From Pseudanabaena cinerea FACHB-1277 (GTDB lineage Bacteria > Cyanobacteriota > Cyanobacteriia > Pseudanabaenales > Pseudanabaenaceae): a DNA stretch of 35,278 nucleotides. This document shows positions 16,142 to 25,142 of this stretch, piece by piece (the stretch's first letter is position 1; each line of letters opens with the position of its first letter). A program made the position numbers and the translations under genes. The DNA lies in the NCBI RefSeq assembly GCF_014696345.1, contig NZ_JACJPY010000044.1, positions 1 through 35,278 on the forward strand. The letters run 5' to 3'. Below the pieces are notes generated by a model. The model saw only the letters and a program-made list of their open reading frames with translations. It did not search any database and was not told the DNA's origin.

Positions 16142-16184
16142 AAGTGACAGTAAATAAATTGAGATAGAAATTGAGATAGAAAAT

Positions 16185-18077
16185 ATGCAAATGCAAAATG
16201 TGGGTGATCTACAATTTAACCCTCAAGAATTATTGCAACAATATCTATCTCAAAATCACGATCAATTATCTCAAAAATTGATTAGTATTCTAGAGCATTT
16301 TGAGATGTCTACCTATCTCGAATTGAAGATTGAATCTCAATATTTTGTTAATGCATTCGTAAAGAGTTTTTTATATATATTTACGCAGCCAGATTATTTA
16401 CTTAGTGATACTTTCGTTAAGAGATTTATTCAATTAAATTTAACGATCTCTAATCTGGTAGCAATATCTGACTTCAAGACCACCGATGCTTATTTAGAAC
16501 TATTGCAACTACAGCCACAAAATTATGCCAAGATCTTAACCCTATATTCGGCTCGCAATAGTTTTAAACTCGATCGCAAGGCTATTTTTGATGCGAGTCC
16601 AGCACTTGCCTGTCTATGGTATTCCCATTATTTAGAGATATATCGTACTGGTCTAGTCAATCGCATTGTTTATCAAAATCTGCGTGAACATCTTATCTAT
16701 GAAGACGATCGCCTCCAAGACTTTTATCAAATTGATGACCTGTATTTCGGGGCAACCTATATCGATGGCGACAACGATCGCCTATTAAAAAACAGGATCA
16801 ATCGCTCTATTCAAAATAGTCAACTGGTCAAAAATACTACTATCCGCAATCGCCCACATCCCCGCAAAATTGCCATCATTTCAGGCTTATGGTTTGCCAA
16901 TCATTCAGTCTATCGAATTCTATCTAGCTGTATCGCTGCCCTCAAGGATGACTATGAATTAACCCTCATTCATATCGGCGATCAACAAATTAACATTGAT
17001 ATCCAGTACTTTCATGAGGTCAAGTATTTAAAACTTGCTAACAATCAATGGGATCTTAGTTTTATTCAAGACAACGAATTTACGGCTATTTACTATCCAG
17101 ATATTGGAATGCTACCAGAAAGTATTGTGCTATCAAATATGCGAATTGCCCCGATTCAAATTTGCGGATTAGGACATCCCGTTAGTACCTTTGGTAGTGA
17201 AATCGATTATTTTATCAGTGGTTCAGAATCAGAAATATTGCGTAACCCTGAAGTAAACTATTCCGAAAGATTGGTATTACTAAATGGTTTAGGGGCAGCA
17301 AACAACTATCCTAATTATCAACCACAAACTAATTTAGAAGTCTCAGATAAAATACACACCAATACACTTACGAATACACTTACCAATACAGCCGAGCCAA
17401 GATTGATCATTAACTGCCCTTGGTATGCCCAAAAAGTTAATTATCCATTATTGCTATTACTCAAGAAAATTATTCACGACGCCAAAGTCCCACTTATATT
17501 TCGTTTCTTTTCGGGCGGTGGACTATTGCGTAAAAATGACTTTCTGCCCTTTGTCAAGGATATCGAGCAGGTATTGGGTGCAGAAAATATTTGTATATAT
17601 CCCTATAAGTCCTACCCTGAATATATGGCAATCATGGAAGAAGCGACTCTTTGTCTAGACTCGTATCATTTCGGCGGATTTAACGTTATTATTGATGGGC
17701 TATATCTTCGCAAACCAACTATATTCTTTGAAGGAAAACGTTGGTATAATCGGGCTGGGGCGAGGTTGGCTAAAAAGCTAGGCTTGGGTGACTTAGTTGC
17801 CAAGAGTCCTGCGGAATATACTCAGTTGACCCTGAAATTAATTAATAACCTTGATTTTCGTCAAGAAATACAGGAGCGCATCAATAAAATCGATCTAGAT
17901 CGGCAAGTATTTCAGGCTGATTTTCAAGTAGATAATAGTAAATGTTTTCATCAGGCAATCAATTTCCTAATTCAAAATCATGAAGCTCTAAAAGCTGAAT
18001 CTACTGCTCAAGATTCATTAAAAGTCTCATCAAAAAATAATTATAAAAAGCTTATTCGTATCTCCTATGGATCATAA
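16185..18077 (+). CDS. HMW1C/GT41-like glycosyltransferase
   Basis: The N-terminal half of this 630-residue protein is helical and unrecognised. The C-terminal half matches GT41 enzymes of HMW1C type: RKIAIISGLWFANHSVYRILSS, then AIYYPDIGMLPESIVLSNMRIAPIQICGLGHPVSTFGSEIDYFISG. A donor-site region LIFRFFSGGGLLRKN and the loop LCLDSYHFGGFNVIIDGLYLRKPTIFFEG follow. HMW1C enzymes N-glycosylate adhesins with hexoses in the cytoplasm. The resemblance is to pattern and order, so the exact activity (protein N-glycosylation versus other) is inferred. A short run NTLTNTLTNTA (about 390-402) is encoded by near-repeats. Its last 11 bases overlap the histidine kinase gene, so the two are probably co-expressed. 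Confidence 0.75.
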   Translation: MQMQNVGDLQFNPQELLQQYLSQNHDQLSQKLISILEHFEMSTYLELKIESQYFVNAFVKSFLYIFTQPDYLLSDTFVKRFIQLNLTISNLVAISDFKTTDAYLELLQLQPQNYAKILTLYSARNSFKLDRKAIFDASPALACLWYSHYLEIYRTGLVNRIVYQNLREHLIYEDDRLQDFYQIDDLYFGATYIDGDNDRLLKNRINRSIQNSQLVKNTTIRNRPHPRKIAIISGLWFANHSVYRILSSCIAALKDDYELTLIHIGDQQINIDIQYFHEVKYLKLANNQWDLSFIQDNEFTAIYYPDIGMLPESIVLSNMRIAPIQICGLGHPVSTFGSEIDYFISGSESEILRNPEVNYSERLVLLNGLGAANNYPNYQPQTNLEVSDKIHTNTLTNTLTNTAEPRLIINCPWYAQKVNYPLLLLLKKIIHDAKVPLIFRFFSGGGLLRKNDFLPFVKDIEQVLGAENICIYPYKSYPEYMAIMEEATLCLDSYHFGGFNVIIDGLYLRKPTIFFEGKRWYNRAGARLAKKLGLGDLVAKSPAEYTQLTLKLINNLDFRQEIQERINKIDLDRQVFQADFQVDNSKCFHQAINFLIQNHEALKAESTAQDSLKVSSKNNYKKLIRISYGS

Positions 18078-20166
18078 TCATAATGTTGAGCAGGCTCTCC
18101 GCAAGAGCGAAAATAAACATATTGCTTTGATTAATGCGTTACCCGATCTGATCTTGCGGATGTCTGGTTCAGGTGTTTATTTAGATTTTTTTTATAATGA
18201 TGGATTTGGGGTTTTAGGAGATCCTAGTTTAATTGGTAAAAGTCTATATGAGAACTACCTATTGCCGTCAACAATAGCCGATATGATGATGCAATATATT
18301 GGTAAGGCTCTGCAAACAGGCAGTCTCCAAATCTATGAGCAGGAGTTGCCAATAAATGATGGGTTGCGAGTGGAGGAAGTTCGGATTACAGTCTGTGCTG
18401 AGAATGAAGTATTAGTAATTATTCGTGATGTTAGCGATCGCAAACAGGCAGAAATTGCATTAAAGCAAAGCCAAGAACGCCTGAAATCTAGTGAATATTT
18501 GCTAAATGCAATGTTCATGCGCTCTCCATTGGCGATCGCGATCACCGATATCACAGGTAAATTTGTCCGCACTAATCCTGAATATCAAAAGATTGTTGGT
18601 TATTCAGAAGCAGAACTAGCCAATTTACGATTTACTGATATTACGCTTGCCGATGATGTTGATGAAAATCTACGCCGCCGTGATTTGGTACTTAATAATG
18701 AATGTGAGAGCTACCAAATGGAAAAGCGGTTTATTCGCCGCGATGGCAGCACAGTATGGGTGAAGGCTAGCAGTTCTAAAATTGATCAAGATAATGGCGA
18801 TCCACCTTTTTTTATTGGGGTACTAGAAGATATTAGCGATCGCAAGCAAGCCGAAGCCTCGCTGCAAAGTTTGGTGGAGGGAGCCGCCGCCAAAACTGGG
18901 GCAAATTTCTTCCCTGCCCTCGTGGAATATATTGCCAAAGCTCTGAATGTCCGTTTTGTATTTGTGACAAGGGCACTCAAAGATCAACTCAAAATAGAAG
19001 TGTCATGGATTGATGGCACGATTAACCCCAGTTCGGTCATTGGCTTGCATACTTCGCCCTGTGCTGTAACCATCCATAAAGGCAGCTTTGAATGTCCCAA
19101 TCTCACAGAATCTGGTTTTGCGGATAGTGTTGTAGTTAAAAAGTTGGGGGCAGTTTCATATTTCGGGCTGGCAATTACTAAAGCCGATGGTCAAAAAATA
19201 GGTAGTATCTGCATTCTTGATGATAAGCCAATAAGGGATATCCCTAGAGCTAATGCCATTTTACGGGTGTTTGCGGCAAGGGTAAGTGCAGAAGTAGAGA
19301 GATTTGAAGCTTTAGAATCTCTGCGTGAACTTAATCAGCAACTAGAGTCAAGGGTTGAAGAGCGTACCCAAGCACTGCAATATGCCAATCAACAATTGAG
19401 TGTTACTAATGCGGAATTGGCAAGGGCGACAAAATTGAAGGATGAGTTTCTGGCAAATATGAGCCATGAGTTACGCACCCCTCTCAATGCTATTTTGGGA
19501 ATGTCTGAGGGCTTGCTGTCAGACACATTTGGGGATTTAAATGCAAGACAAAAGAAAGCTTTGGCTTTAATCGAGAACAGTGGCAGACATTTGTTGGAAT
19601 TGATTAATGATATTTTGGATGTGGCACGAATTGAGTCAGGTAAATTTAGTTTGTCTGTGAGTTCGGTGGGGGTCAGTCAGCTTTGTCAATCAAGTCTTAG
19701 TTTCATCAAGCAGATGGCAAGCAAAAAGCAGGTGCGGTTGGAGGTGATTGTGCCATCACATCTGGGGGTGATCGTTGTTGATGATTTGCGAATGCGTCAG
19801 GCTTTAATTAATCTTCTAAGTAATGCCGTAAAATTTACGCCGACTGGTGGCAAAATCTGTTTGGATGTGAAGCTAATGCCCATTGACGAAACTAATCTCA
19901 GCGCGGTTAGCGATTCATCCCATGCCATTATCTTTGCGATCGCTGATACGGGAATTGGCATTTCGCCTGAGAATATCGATAAATTATTTCAAGCCTTCGT
20001 CCAGATCGATAGCAGTTTTACGCGCCAATATGCGGGATCGGGTTTGGGGCTAACGATTGTTAAGCAGATTGCCGAGATGCATGGGGGCTATGTTAGTGTC
20101 ACTAGCAAGGTGGGGGAGGGAAGTTGTTTCGCGATCGTCCTTCCTTACATTCAAGCCCTGAAATAG
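18067..20166 (+). CDS. Sensor histidine kinase (PAS-PAS-GAF-HisKA-HATPase)
   Basis: This 699-residue soluble kinase has no membrane helix. Two PAS domains (about 10-130 and 140-265) each end in a VSDRKQAE/ISDRKQAE linker, followed by a GAF-like region (about 270-415) and a coiled coil (LRELNQQLESRVEERTQALQ). The HisKA domain has the phospho-acceptor H467 in MSHELRTPL. The HATPase_c domain has an N box INLLSNAVKF, G1 IADTGIGISPENID and G2 YAGSGLGLTIVKQ. No receiver domain and no response regulator gene are adjacent. The ATG at 18067 overlaps the end of the glycosyltransferase gene by 11 bp. The signal is unknown; PAS/GAF domains suggest a small ligand, redox or light input. Confidence 0.92.
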   Translation: MDHNHNVEQALRKSENKHIALINALPDLILRMSGSGVYLDFFYNDGFGVLGDPSLIGKSLYENYLLPSTIADMMMQYIGKALQTGSLQIYEQELPINDGLRVEEVRITVCAENEVLVIIRDVSDRKQAEIALKQSQERLKSSEYLLNAMFMRSPLAIAITDITGKFVRTNPEYQKIVGYSEAELANLRFTDITLADDVDENLRRRDLVLNNECESYQMEKRFIRRDGSTVWVKASSSKIDQDNGDPPFFIGVLEDISDRKQAEASLQSLVEGAAAKTGANFFPALVEYIAKALNVRFVFVTRALKDQLKIEVSWIDGTINPSSVIGLHTSPCAVTIHKGSFECPNLTESGFADSVVVKKLGAVSYFGLAITKADGQKIGSICILDDKPIRDIPRANAILRVFAARVSAEVERFEALESLRELNQQLESRVEERTQALQYANQQLSVTNAELARATKLKDEFLANMSHELRTPLNAILGMSEGLLSDTFGDLNARQKKALALIENSGRHLLELINDILDVARIESGKFSLSVSSVGVSQLCQSSLSFIKQMASKKQVRLEVIVPSHLGVIVVDDLRMRQALINLLSNAVKFTPTGGKICLDVKLMPIDETNLSAVSDSSHAIIFAIADTGIGISPENIDKLFQAFVQIDSSFTRQYAGSGLGLTIVKQIAEMHGGYVSVTSKVGEGSCFAIVLPYIQALK

Positions 20167-20175
20167 AGAAGGGGC

Positions 20176-21204
20176 TTAAGCGCCTTTTGCCTGTCCCAAC
20201 AATTCGATCGCTGACTCAGCCGCCGCTAAGCCTGAGTGGTAGGCGGATTCAATATTTTTGCCAGCGCACCAATCTCCTGCACAAACTAATGCTAAAGGGC
20301 TAGCGGTGGATAGGCAAGAAACACCTAAAAATTCTTCAGACAGGGCATAACGCCAGCGATGCACCTGCCACCATTCTGGACTGGCTAACCATTTTGCTAA
20401 TAATTTACCTGCTTGGTTGAGTAGGGGTTTGCCTGCAATTTCTAGATCGGATTCCTCCATGGATTGCTTGGCAAATTCGGCAGTACTCTGCAATACAAAA
20501 ACTTGCTGGCTGGAGCGATCAGGATGTTTGCTGCTGTCATGACTAATCCAACTCAAAATAGGATCATCAATACAGGCGATCGCTTGCCATGATTCGGGAA
20601 TTTCATGATTAGGGCTATATCCCGCCATAATCGAGACACTAGGTGCAAACTTTACTGACTGCACGGCTTGCAAAAATGCTGGAGCTGATGCGAGAACATC
20701 TTCAAACAATGGTAAAAACTGTGGTGCAGGAATTGTGGAAACGATCGCGCTGGTTTCTAGAATTTCTTGGCGATCGGTAATCAGTTGCCATTTACGATTG
20801 GCGTGACTCACTCCGACAATACGAGCATTGTGGATGATGGTCAAGTCACTGGCTAGATATTTAGCGATCGCCGTCATTCCTAGGGGACAGCAATAGCGCT
20901 GGTGGCGATGGTTAGCATCGGGCGGTAACAAGCCCTGAGCCGACAATTGATAGACATTGCGCGTCCATTCCTTAATCACCCCTTTATCTTGCAATTTACG
21001 GATAAATCTCTCGAAATCATCACTTTTTGCGGAGATTAACTGAGCGCCGTGATCAACCCAAGTGCCTTGCAGCCGCCTTGTTGCCATGCGCCCACCCACG
21101 CCTGCCGACTTTTCGACAATGGTGACATCTAGCCCTGCTTGCTTGAGTTGTTGGGCGCAGGTTAAGCCTGCCATGCCTGCGCCGATCACGATTACATCTT
21201 TCAT
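20176..21204 (-). CDS. Renalase-like FAD-dependent amine oxidoreductase
   Basis: This 342-residue flavoprotein starts with the Rossmann motif VIVIGAGMAGLTCAQQLKQAGLDVTIVEKSAGVGGRMATRR. A WVDHGAQLISA strand follows, and it closes with LVCAGDWCAGKNIESAYHSGLAAAESAI, the second FAD-binding element. The order fits the NAD(P)/FAD-dependent (renalase-like) group of the amine-oxidase superfamily, whose bacterial members oxidise dihydropyridine nucleotides or amines. The substrate is not certain. It converges with the histidine kinase gene, with 9 bp between stops. Confidence 0.85.
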   Translation of the reverse strand: MKDVIVIGAGMAGLTCAQQLKQAGLDVTIVEKSAGVGGRMATRRLQGTWVDHGAQLISAKSDDFERFIRKLQDKGVIKEWTRNVYQLSAQGLLPPDANHRHQRYCCPLGMTAIAKYLASDLTIIHNARIVGVSHANRKWQLITDRQEILETSAIVSTIPAPQFLPLFEDVLASAPAFLQAVQSVKFAPSVSIMAGYSPNHEIPESWQAIACIDDPILSWISHDSSKHPDRSSQQVFVLQSTAEFAKQSMEESDLEIAGKPLLNQAGKLLAKWLASPEWWQVHRWRYALSEEFLGVSCLSTASPLALVCAGDWCAGKNIESAYHSGLAAAESAIELLGQAKGA

Positions 21205-21416
21205 GTTTTTTTATGTATGTCTCTTGAAGAGCTTAGCTTATCGGAAAATGGGGTTTCAAGCCCCGTACTTCCAGCAAGGCTTTATATTACAGTAAAGCAA
21301 ATACCGTAGGGCGCAAGGAAATTCATGCTTGAGAAGCTAGTTGCTAGACGAGGCTTCAAACTAGCTCTAGCAAACTTCTGAGCATCGGCACAAAGCGCCA
21401 ATGCTCAAACTCGTGA

Positions 21417-21444
21417 TTCGGTATTAACACTTCGGTATTAACAC
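21417..21444. repeat. Direct repeat, 14 bp x 2
   Basis: TTCGGTATTAACAC occurs twice head to tail (21417-21430, 21431-21444), ending at the stop codon of the isoaspartyl peptidase gene. The rest of the gap (21205-21416) has no gene; it holds imperfect AAGCTAG/CTAGC inverted repeats near 21330-21375. Function is unknown, and it could be replication slippage. Confidence 0.7.
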
Positions 21445-22316
21445 TAAAGTGTATCTTGCATTTTTTCGCCGTCATGGTACGCCGCGAACAATACAGGACA
21501 AGTCTTTCCCCAAGCGATCGCCCCAGTGGCATCAAGACAAATTGCGCCAAAATCGCGATCGCGGCTTTTTGCTTCATTAATTGACTTATCGATCGCCTCT
21601 TGTAAGCTCATGCCATCGGTGACACGTACCACCACCCTAGTGGCAAAACCCTCATCGAGAATATCTTCGCCCACACCTGTGCAACTAACCCCCGCAAACT
21701 TCGTGGCATAGTTGCCCGCAGGGGTTGCTGAGTCGCTGACCCTGCCGATGCGCTCAAAACCTCTGCCGCCTGTCGATGTGCCAGCACAAATACTGCCGTA
21801 CTGATCAAGAACCACTGCACCGATGGTTCCCATCGCCACATCTGCCATTTTGCGAGTGAAGTTAGTCTTCCGTTCTTCCACCCATTCCGCCAACCGTTCA
21901 TCGGTAAGGGGATTGTAAATGGGAATACCTAGCTCACGGGCAAGCTCGGCAGAGCCATAATCAGACAGCACGCGATCGGCACTAGACTGTAAATGCTGTG
22001 CCATATTAATCGGATTTTTGACCCTCGCGGTATTGATGACACCACTAAAACTCTGGCGATCGCCATCCATAATTGATGCACTCATTCGCACCTGACCATC
22101 GGACTGCAACACTGAGCCAGTTCCCGCATTAAAGCGCGGATCATCCTCTAGCATTTGACAAGCCTTCACCACTGCGTCAATTGCCTTCGTGCCATTCAGC
22201 AACATCGGATAAACCGTTTCCAATACAGCAAATAGAGATTTACGCACAGGCTCATAGCCGCCCTTGCTCTCAACGGTACTGCCAGCACCGCCATGAATAA
22301 TAATTTTGGGTTGCAT
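21444..22316 (-). CDS. iaaA: Isoaspartyl peptidase / type III L-asparaginase (Ntn hydrolase)
   Basis: This 290-residue plant-type asparaginase begins KIIIHGGAGS. It contains the self-cleavage site MG|TIGAVVLD with nucleophile T164, then the substrate loop STGGRGFERIGRVSDSATPAGNYA and the SCTGVGEDI element. The proenzyme splits into two subunits and hydrolyses isoaspartyl dipeptides and asparagine, recycling damaged protein; in cyanobacteria it can also act on cyanophycin-derived dipeptides. All motifs look intact. The upstream region carries an 11-bp phased tandem array. Confidence 0.92.
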   Translation of the reverse strand: MQPKIIIHGGAGSTVESKGGYEPVRKSLFAVLETVYPMLLNGTKAIDAVVKACQMLEDDPRFNAGTGSVLQSDGQVRMSASIMDGDRQSFSGVINTARVKNPINMAQHLQSSADRVLSDYGSAELARELGIPIYNPLTDERLAEWVEERKTNFTRKMADVAMGTIGAVVLDQYGSICAGTSTGGRGFERIGRVSDSATPAGNYATKFAGVSCTGVGEDILDEGFATRVVVRVTDGMSLQEAIDKSINEAKSRDRDFGAICLDATGAIAWGKTCPVLFAAYHDGEKMQDTL

Positions 22317-22319
22317 TTT

Positions 22320-22385
22320 ATCTTGTTAATATTTTGTTAATATCTTGTTAATATTTTATTGATATTTCGCTAATGTTTCATTGAT
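22320..22385. repeat. Six 11-bp tandem units in the spacer upstream of iaaA
   Basis: Six consecutive 11-bp units of consensus AT(T/C)TTGTTAAT fill 22320-22385, decaying from left (nearest iaaA) to right (ATTTCGCTAAT, GTTTCATTGAT). The period is close to one helical turn, so the A/T runs are in phase and could bend the DNA or offer stacked protein sites at the iaaA promoter. Confidence 0.85.
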
Positions 22386-22414
22386 ATAACTGTGTTTGAA
22401 ACCCGCAATAGTAT

Positions 22415-23368
22415 CTAACTCAATCCCATCAATTCAGGATCTTGGAATAGGGGCGTACTCAGATAACGCTCACCAAAACTAGGCTGAATCATCACAATCA
22501 TTTTGCCAGCATTCTCAGGGCGCTTCGCCACCTGCACCGCCGCACAGAGCGCCGCGCCGCTAGAAATTCCTGACAGCAGCCCTTCCTCACGGGCTAATCT
22601 ACGCCCAAAAGCGATCGCCTGATCATCATTCACACAAATCACTTCATCAATCAAATCTGTCTTAAGAACCTCAGGCACAAACCCCGCACCAATACCTTGG
22701 ATTTTATGTGGACCTGGGCGACCACCTGACAGCACAGGACTATTGGCAGGCTCCACAGCGATCGCCTTAAAATCTGGTTTCCTGGCCTTGATTACCTCCG
22801 CAATCCCTGTAATCGTACCGCCAGTACCCACCCCCGAAATCAAGAAATCAATCTGCCCTTCCGTATCTTCCCAAATTTCCTCGGCTGTAGTTTTGCGGTG
22901 AATTGCTGGATTGGAAGGATTGCGAAACTGTTGCAGCATATAGGCATCGGGCGTACTTTCGCTAATTTCCTTAGCGCGACGGATTGCGCCACCCATGCCT
23001 TCAGTACCCGCCGTCAGTTCCAAAGTCGCGCCATAGGCTCGCAACATCGAGCGCCTTTCTAAACTCATCGTCTCTGGCATCGTCAAGATTAATTTATAAC
23101 CCTTAGCCGCCGCCACCATTGCCAGCGCGATCCCCGTATTGCCCGAAGTTGGCTCCACCAAAATTGTCTTATTTGGCGAAATCAAGCCCTGATCCTCCGC
23201 CTCTTGAATCATATTCACCCCAATCCGATCCTTGACCGAAGCGGCAGGATTCATACCCTCTAATTTGACAATAATTCGCGCCACACAGCCCTCAGCATGG
23301 GGAATGCGCTGCAATTCAACTAAGGGAGTCCGTCCCACTAATTCGGTAATATTCTTGGCGATTTTCAT
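22415..23368 (-). CDS. cysK: Cysteine synthase A (O-acetylserine sulfhydrylase)
   Basis: This 317-residue PLP enzyme has [11 protein letters not shown] with the Schiff-base K47, the cofactor phosphate or substrate loop [11 protein letters not shown], and [10 protein letters not shown]. It makes cysteine from O-acetylserine and sulfide, the last step of sulfur assimilation. The length and motifs are typical. It is the last gene before a long tandem-repeat spacer and is separated from iaaA by 98 bp. Confidence 0.95.
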   Translation of the reverse strand: MKIAKNITELVGRTPLVELQRIPHAEGCVARIIVKLEGMNPAASVKDRIGVNMIQEAEDQGLISPNKTILVEPTSGNTGIALAMVAAAKGYKLILTMPETMSLERRSMLRAYGATLELTAGTEGMGGAIRRAKEISESTPDAYMLQQFRNPSNPAIHRKTTAEEIWEDTEGQIDFLISGVGTGGTITGIAEVIKARKPDFKAIAVEPANSPVLSGGRPGPHKIQGIGAGFVPEVLKTDLIDEVICVNDDQAIAFGRRLAREEGLLSGISSGAALCAAVQVAKRPENAGKMIVMIQPSFGERYLSTPLFQDPELMGLS

Positions 23369-23538
23369 AGCTTGAGTAATTGCTGGTAATTGAGCTTACA
23401 GTCAACTTTAGAGCATTTTTGAGGTCTTAGCGACTCCCCACAAATTAAGCGATCGCCACTTTCATTACCCAAAAGCTGCATACACTAACCATTTTCAGCT
23501 TTAATATAATTAAGGCGATCGTAAGAAAATTTCACAAC

Positions 23539-23650
23539 TATTAGCTTTTAGCTTTTAGCTATTAGCTTTTAGCTTTTAGCTTTTAGCTTTTAGCTATTAG
23601 CTTTTAGCTTTTAGCTTTTAGCTTTTAGCTTTTAGCTTTTAGCTTTTAGG
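23539..23650 (+). repeat. (TTTTAGC)n heptamer array, 16 units
   Basis: There are sixteen uninterrupted 7-bp units. Most are TTTTAGC, units 1, 4 and 9 are TATTAGC, and the last is TTTTAGG. Short tandemly repeated repetitive (STRR) heptamers are well known in filamentous cyanobacteria. On the opposite strand the unit reads GCTAAAA, matching the GCTAATA units of the neighbouring array, so the two arrays are partly complementary. Confidence 0.95.
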
Positions 23651-23663
23651 CTTTGCCAGTCTT

Positions 23664-23790
23664 CCAATCACCAATCACCAATCACCAAAAGCCAACCGCT
23701 AATAGCTAATAGCTAATAGCCAATCCCCAAGAACAACAAAAGCTAACCGCTAACCACTAATAGCCAATCCCCAATCCCCAATCCCCAATT
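23664..23790 (+). repeat. Degenerate heptamer array, about 18 units
   Basis: Successive 7-bp units begin CCAATCA x3, then CCAAAAG, CCAACCG, CTAATAG x3 and CCAATCC, with diverged units following. The array ends in repeated CCCCAAT. The 7-bp phase is kept nearly throughout. The CTAATAG core complements the TATTAGC/TTTTAGC units upstream. Confidence 0.88.
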
Positions 23791-23797
23791 ACCACCC

Positions 23798-24202
23798 ATG
23801 CCCACTTTAAAAGATTTTTTAGAAGAATGTCACACCCTTGGCTTAGTCCGCCTGATCGTCACCAGTGATGCAGGTGTGCTAGAGGCTAGGGTAAATATCG
23901 AGAAGCTATTTTACGCGGAACTCCCCAAGGGCAAATATGCCAATATGCACTCCGAGCATATCGAGTTTCACCTAAATATGGACAAAATTACGGATGTCCG
24001 CTTTGAAACTGCCGCAGCCAAACGGGGCAATTTCACCACCTACGCTATCCGTTTCCTTGATGCTGATGATAAGCCTCAAATGAGTGCTTTCTTGCAATGG
24101 GGTAAGCCAGGCGAATATGCTGAAGGTCAAGTCGAAGCATGGGCTGCACTCAAGGATAAGTACGGCGAAACTTGGAAGCCTGAACCTGTTGAGAAGGTAT
24201 AA
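23798..24202 (+). CDS. HemS/ChuX-like fold protein (putative haem-related)
   Basis: This 134-residue soluble protein has IEFHLNMDKITDVRFETAAAKRGNFTTYAIRFLDADDKPQMSAFLQWG and VEAWAALKDKYG. These follow the repeat pattern of the HemS/HmuS/ChuX haem-handling fold (fHLxL...V.F..RG..T..IRFLDA...F..W..L...YG). A matching N-terminal half is compact (VLEARVNIEKLFYAELPKGKYANMHSE). Many cyanobacteria have this conserved small protein. Haem transport or storage is inferred from fold only; no uptake genes are adjacent. The ATG directly follows the heptamer array with no clear ribosome site. Confidence 0.55.
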   Translation: MPTLKDFLEECHTLGLVRLIVTSDAGVLEARVNIEKLFYAELPKGKYANMHSEHIEFHLNMDKITDVRFETAAAKRGNFTTYAIRFLDADDKPQMSAFLQWGKPGEYAEGQVEAWAALKDKYGETWKPEPVEKV

Positions 24203-24223
24203 GCCGTCCATGGGCGCAACCAT

Positions 24224-24982
24224 TTAGCCAATTAGCGCGATCGCACATAAACTCAGAGCCTCGCTCCATTCCACGATCGCCCCGTAAGTATCCCCAGTAT
24301 GTCCGCCAAACTGACGCGCAAACCAAGCTCCTATTCCCCAAGCTAAGCCGCCGCTAATTATAGTTATGGCGATCGCTAGGGGTAATAATTGCCAATACCA
24401 ACCGATCGCCAAGTTTCCTATTATTAATAAAATCGCGATTAACCACACTTGATAATCGTGCAAACATTCCTGATGGAACTTCCCTTTTCCTATTGCTTTG
24501 AGATAGGGGTATTGCATGATTGCCCTTAGTTGCCCCCAACGCGCCCATCCCCAAATGCTGGTAATAATCCAAAATCGATGCTGCAAAATGGCGGCGATCG
24601 CTATCACCTTCAGCAATAGAATCACAATGGCGGCGATCGCCCCAAATGCTCCTGCGCGACTATCCGCCATTACCTCAAGGCGGCGCTGGGGATCGTCAAC
24701 AGCCAAACCATCGGCAGCATCCATCGCCCCATCTAGATGTAATCCGCCTGTGATCCATAGCCCTAGTAAAACCATTAGCAGCGATCGCAAATAGATGAAT
24801 TCGGCATTGGGTTTAATGATTGTCAATCCATAATCTAGGGTGGAGATCGTCAAGCCAATGAGAATGCCGATGAGAGGTGCATAGAGAGCAATGCCACGAA
24901 AATCTAACTGTGCTTTGATTGGTAATGGTAAACAAGTATAAAAAATCAAAGCTGCCTGAAATTTTCGCCAATAGTACATCAC
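24224..24982 (-). CDS. cobS: Adenosylcobinamide-GDP ribazoletransferase (cobalamin synthase)
   Basis: This 252-residue polytopic membrane protein has the signature GGLHLDGAMDAADGL, FYTCLPLP near the start, and MADSRAGAFGAIAAIVILLLK. CobS joins adenosylcobinamide-GDP with alpha-ribazole (or its phosphate), the last assembly step of B12-type cofactors. Cyanobacteria usually make pseudocobalamin. It is a lone gene; no other cob genes or cobalamin riboswitch are seen in the 160-bp divergent spacer. Confidence 0.93.
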   Translation of the reverse strand: MMYYWRKFQAALIFYTCLPLPIKAQLDFRGIALYAPLIGILIGLTISTLDYGLTIIKPNAEFIYLRSLLMVLLGLWITGGLHLDGAMDAADGLAVDDPQRRLEVMADSRAGAFGAIAAIVILLLKVIAIAAILQHRFWIITSIWGWARWGQLRAIMQYPYLKAIGKGKFHQECLHDYQVWLIAILLIIGNLAIGWYWQLLPLAIAITIISGGLAWGIGAWFARQFGGHTGDTYGAIVEWSEALSLCAIALIG

Positions 24983-25142
24983 TAATTATCCAAGTATTCC
25001 ACGGGTTCAATTTTACGCCCCAGAAACTAGGGCTATGGGATGGCGAGATAATTTTTTGTGAAAATAACTTCTAGTCTTTTCACTAGCGAGTGCGATAAAA
25101 TCAGCTAAAGTTAGCTTTACAAGCTGTAGCAAGATAGCCAAT

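Larger units (their letters stand above)
23369..23797. other. 429-bp intergenic region holding two heptamer arrays
   Basis: No gene is seen. It contains the cysK leader (two HIP1-core sites near 23450 and 23516), array one at 23539-23650 and array two at 23664-23790. Array two runs to within 8 bp of the ATG of the next gene, which therefore has no recognisable Shine-Dalgarno. Confidence 0.8.

Noticed and set aside
23539-23790. Possible CRISPR array
   Set aside because: The repeats are 7 bp, contiguous and without spacers, and no cas gene is in the window.
24995-25025. tRNA-like GGTTCAATT string
   Set aside because: No acceptor stem or anticodon arm can be formed around it; it is part of the cobS leader.
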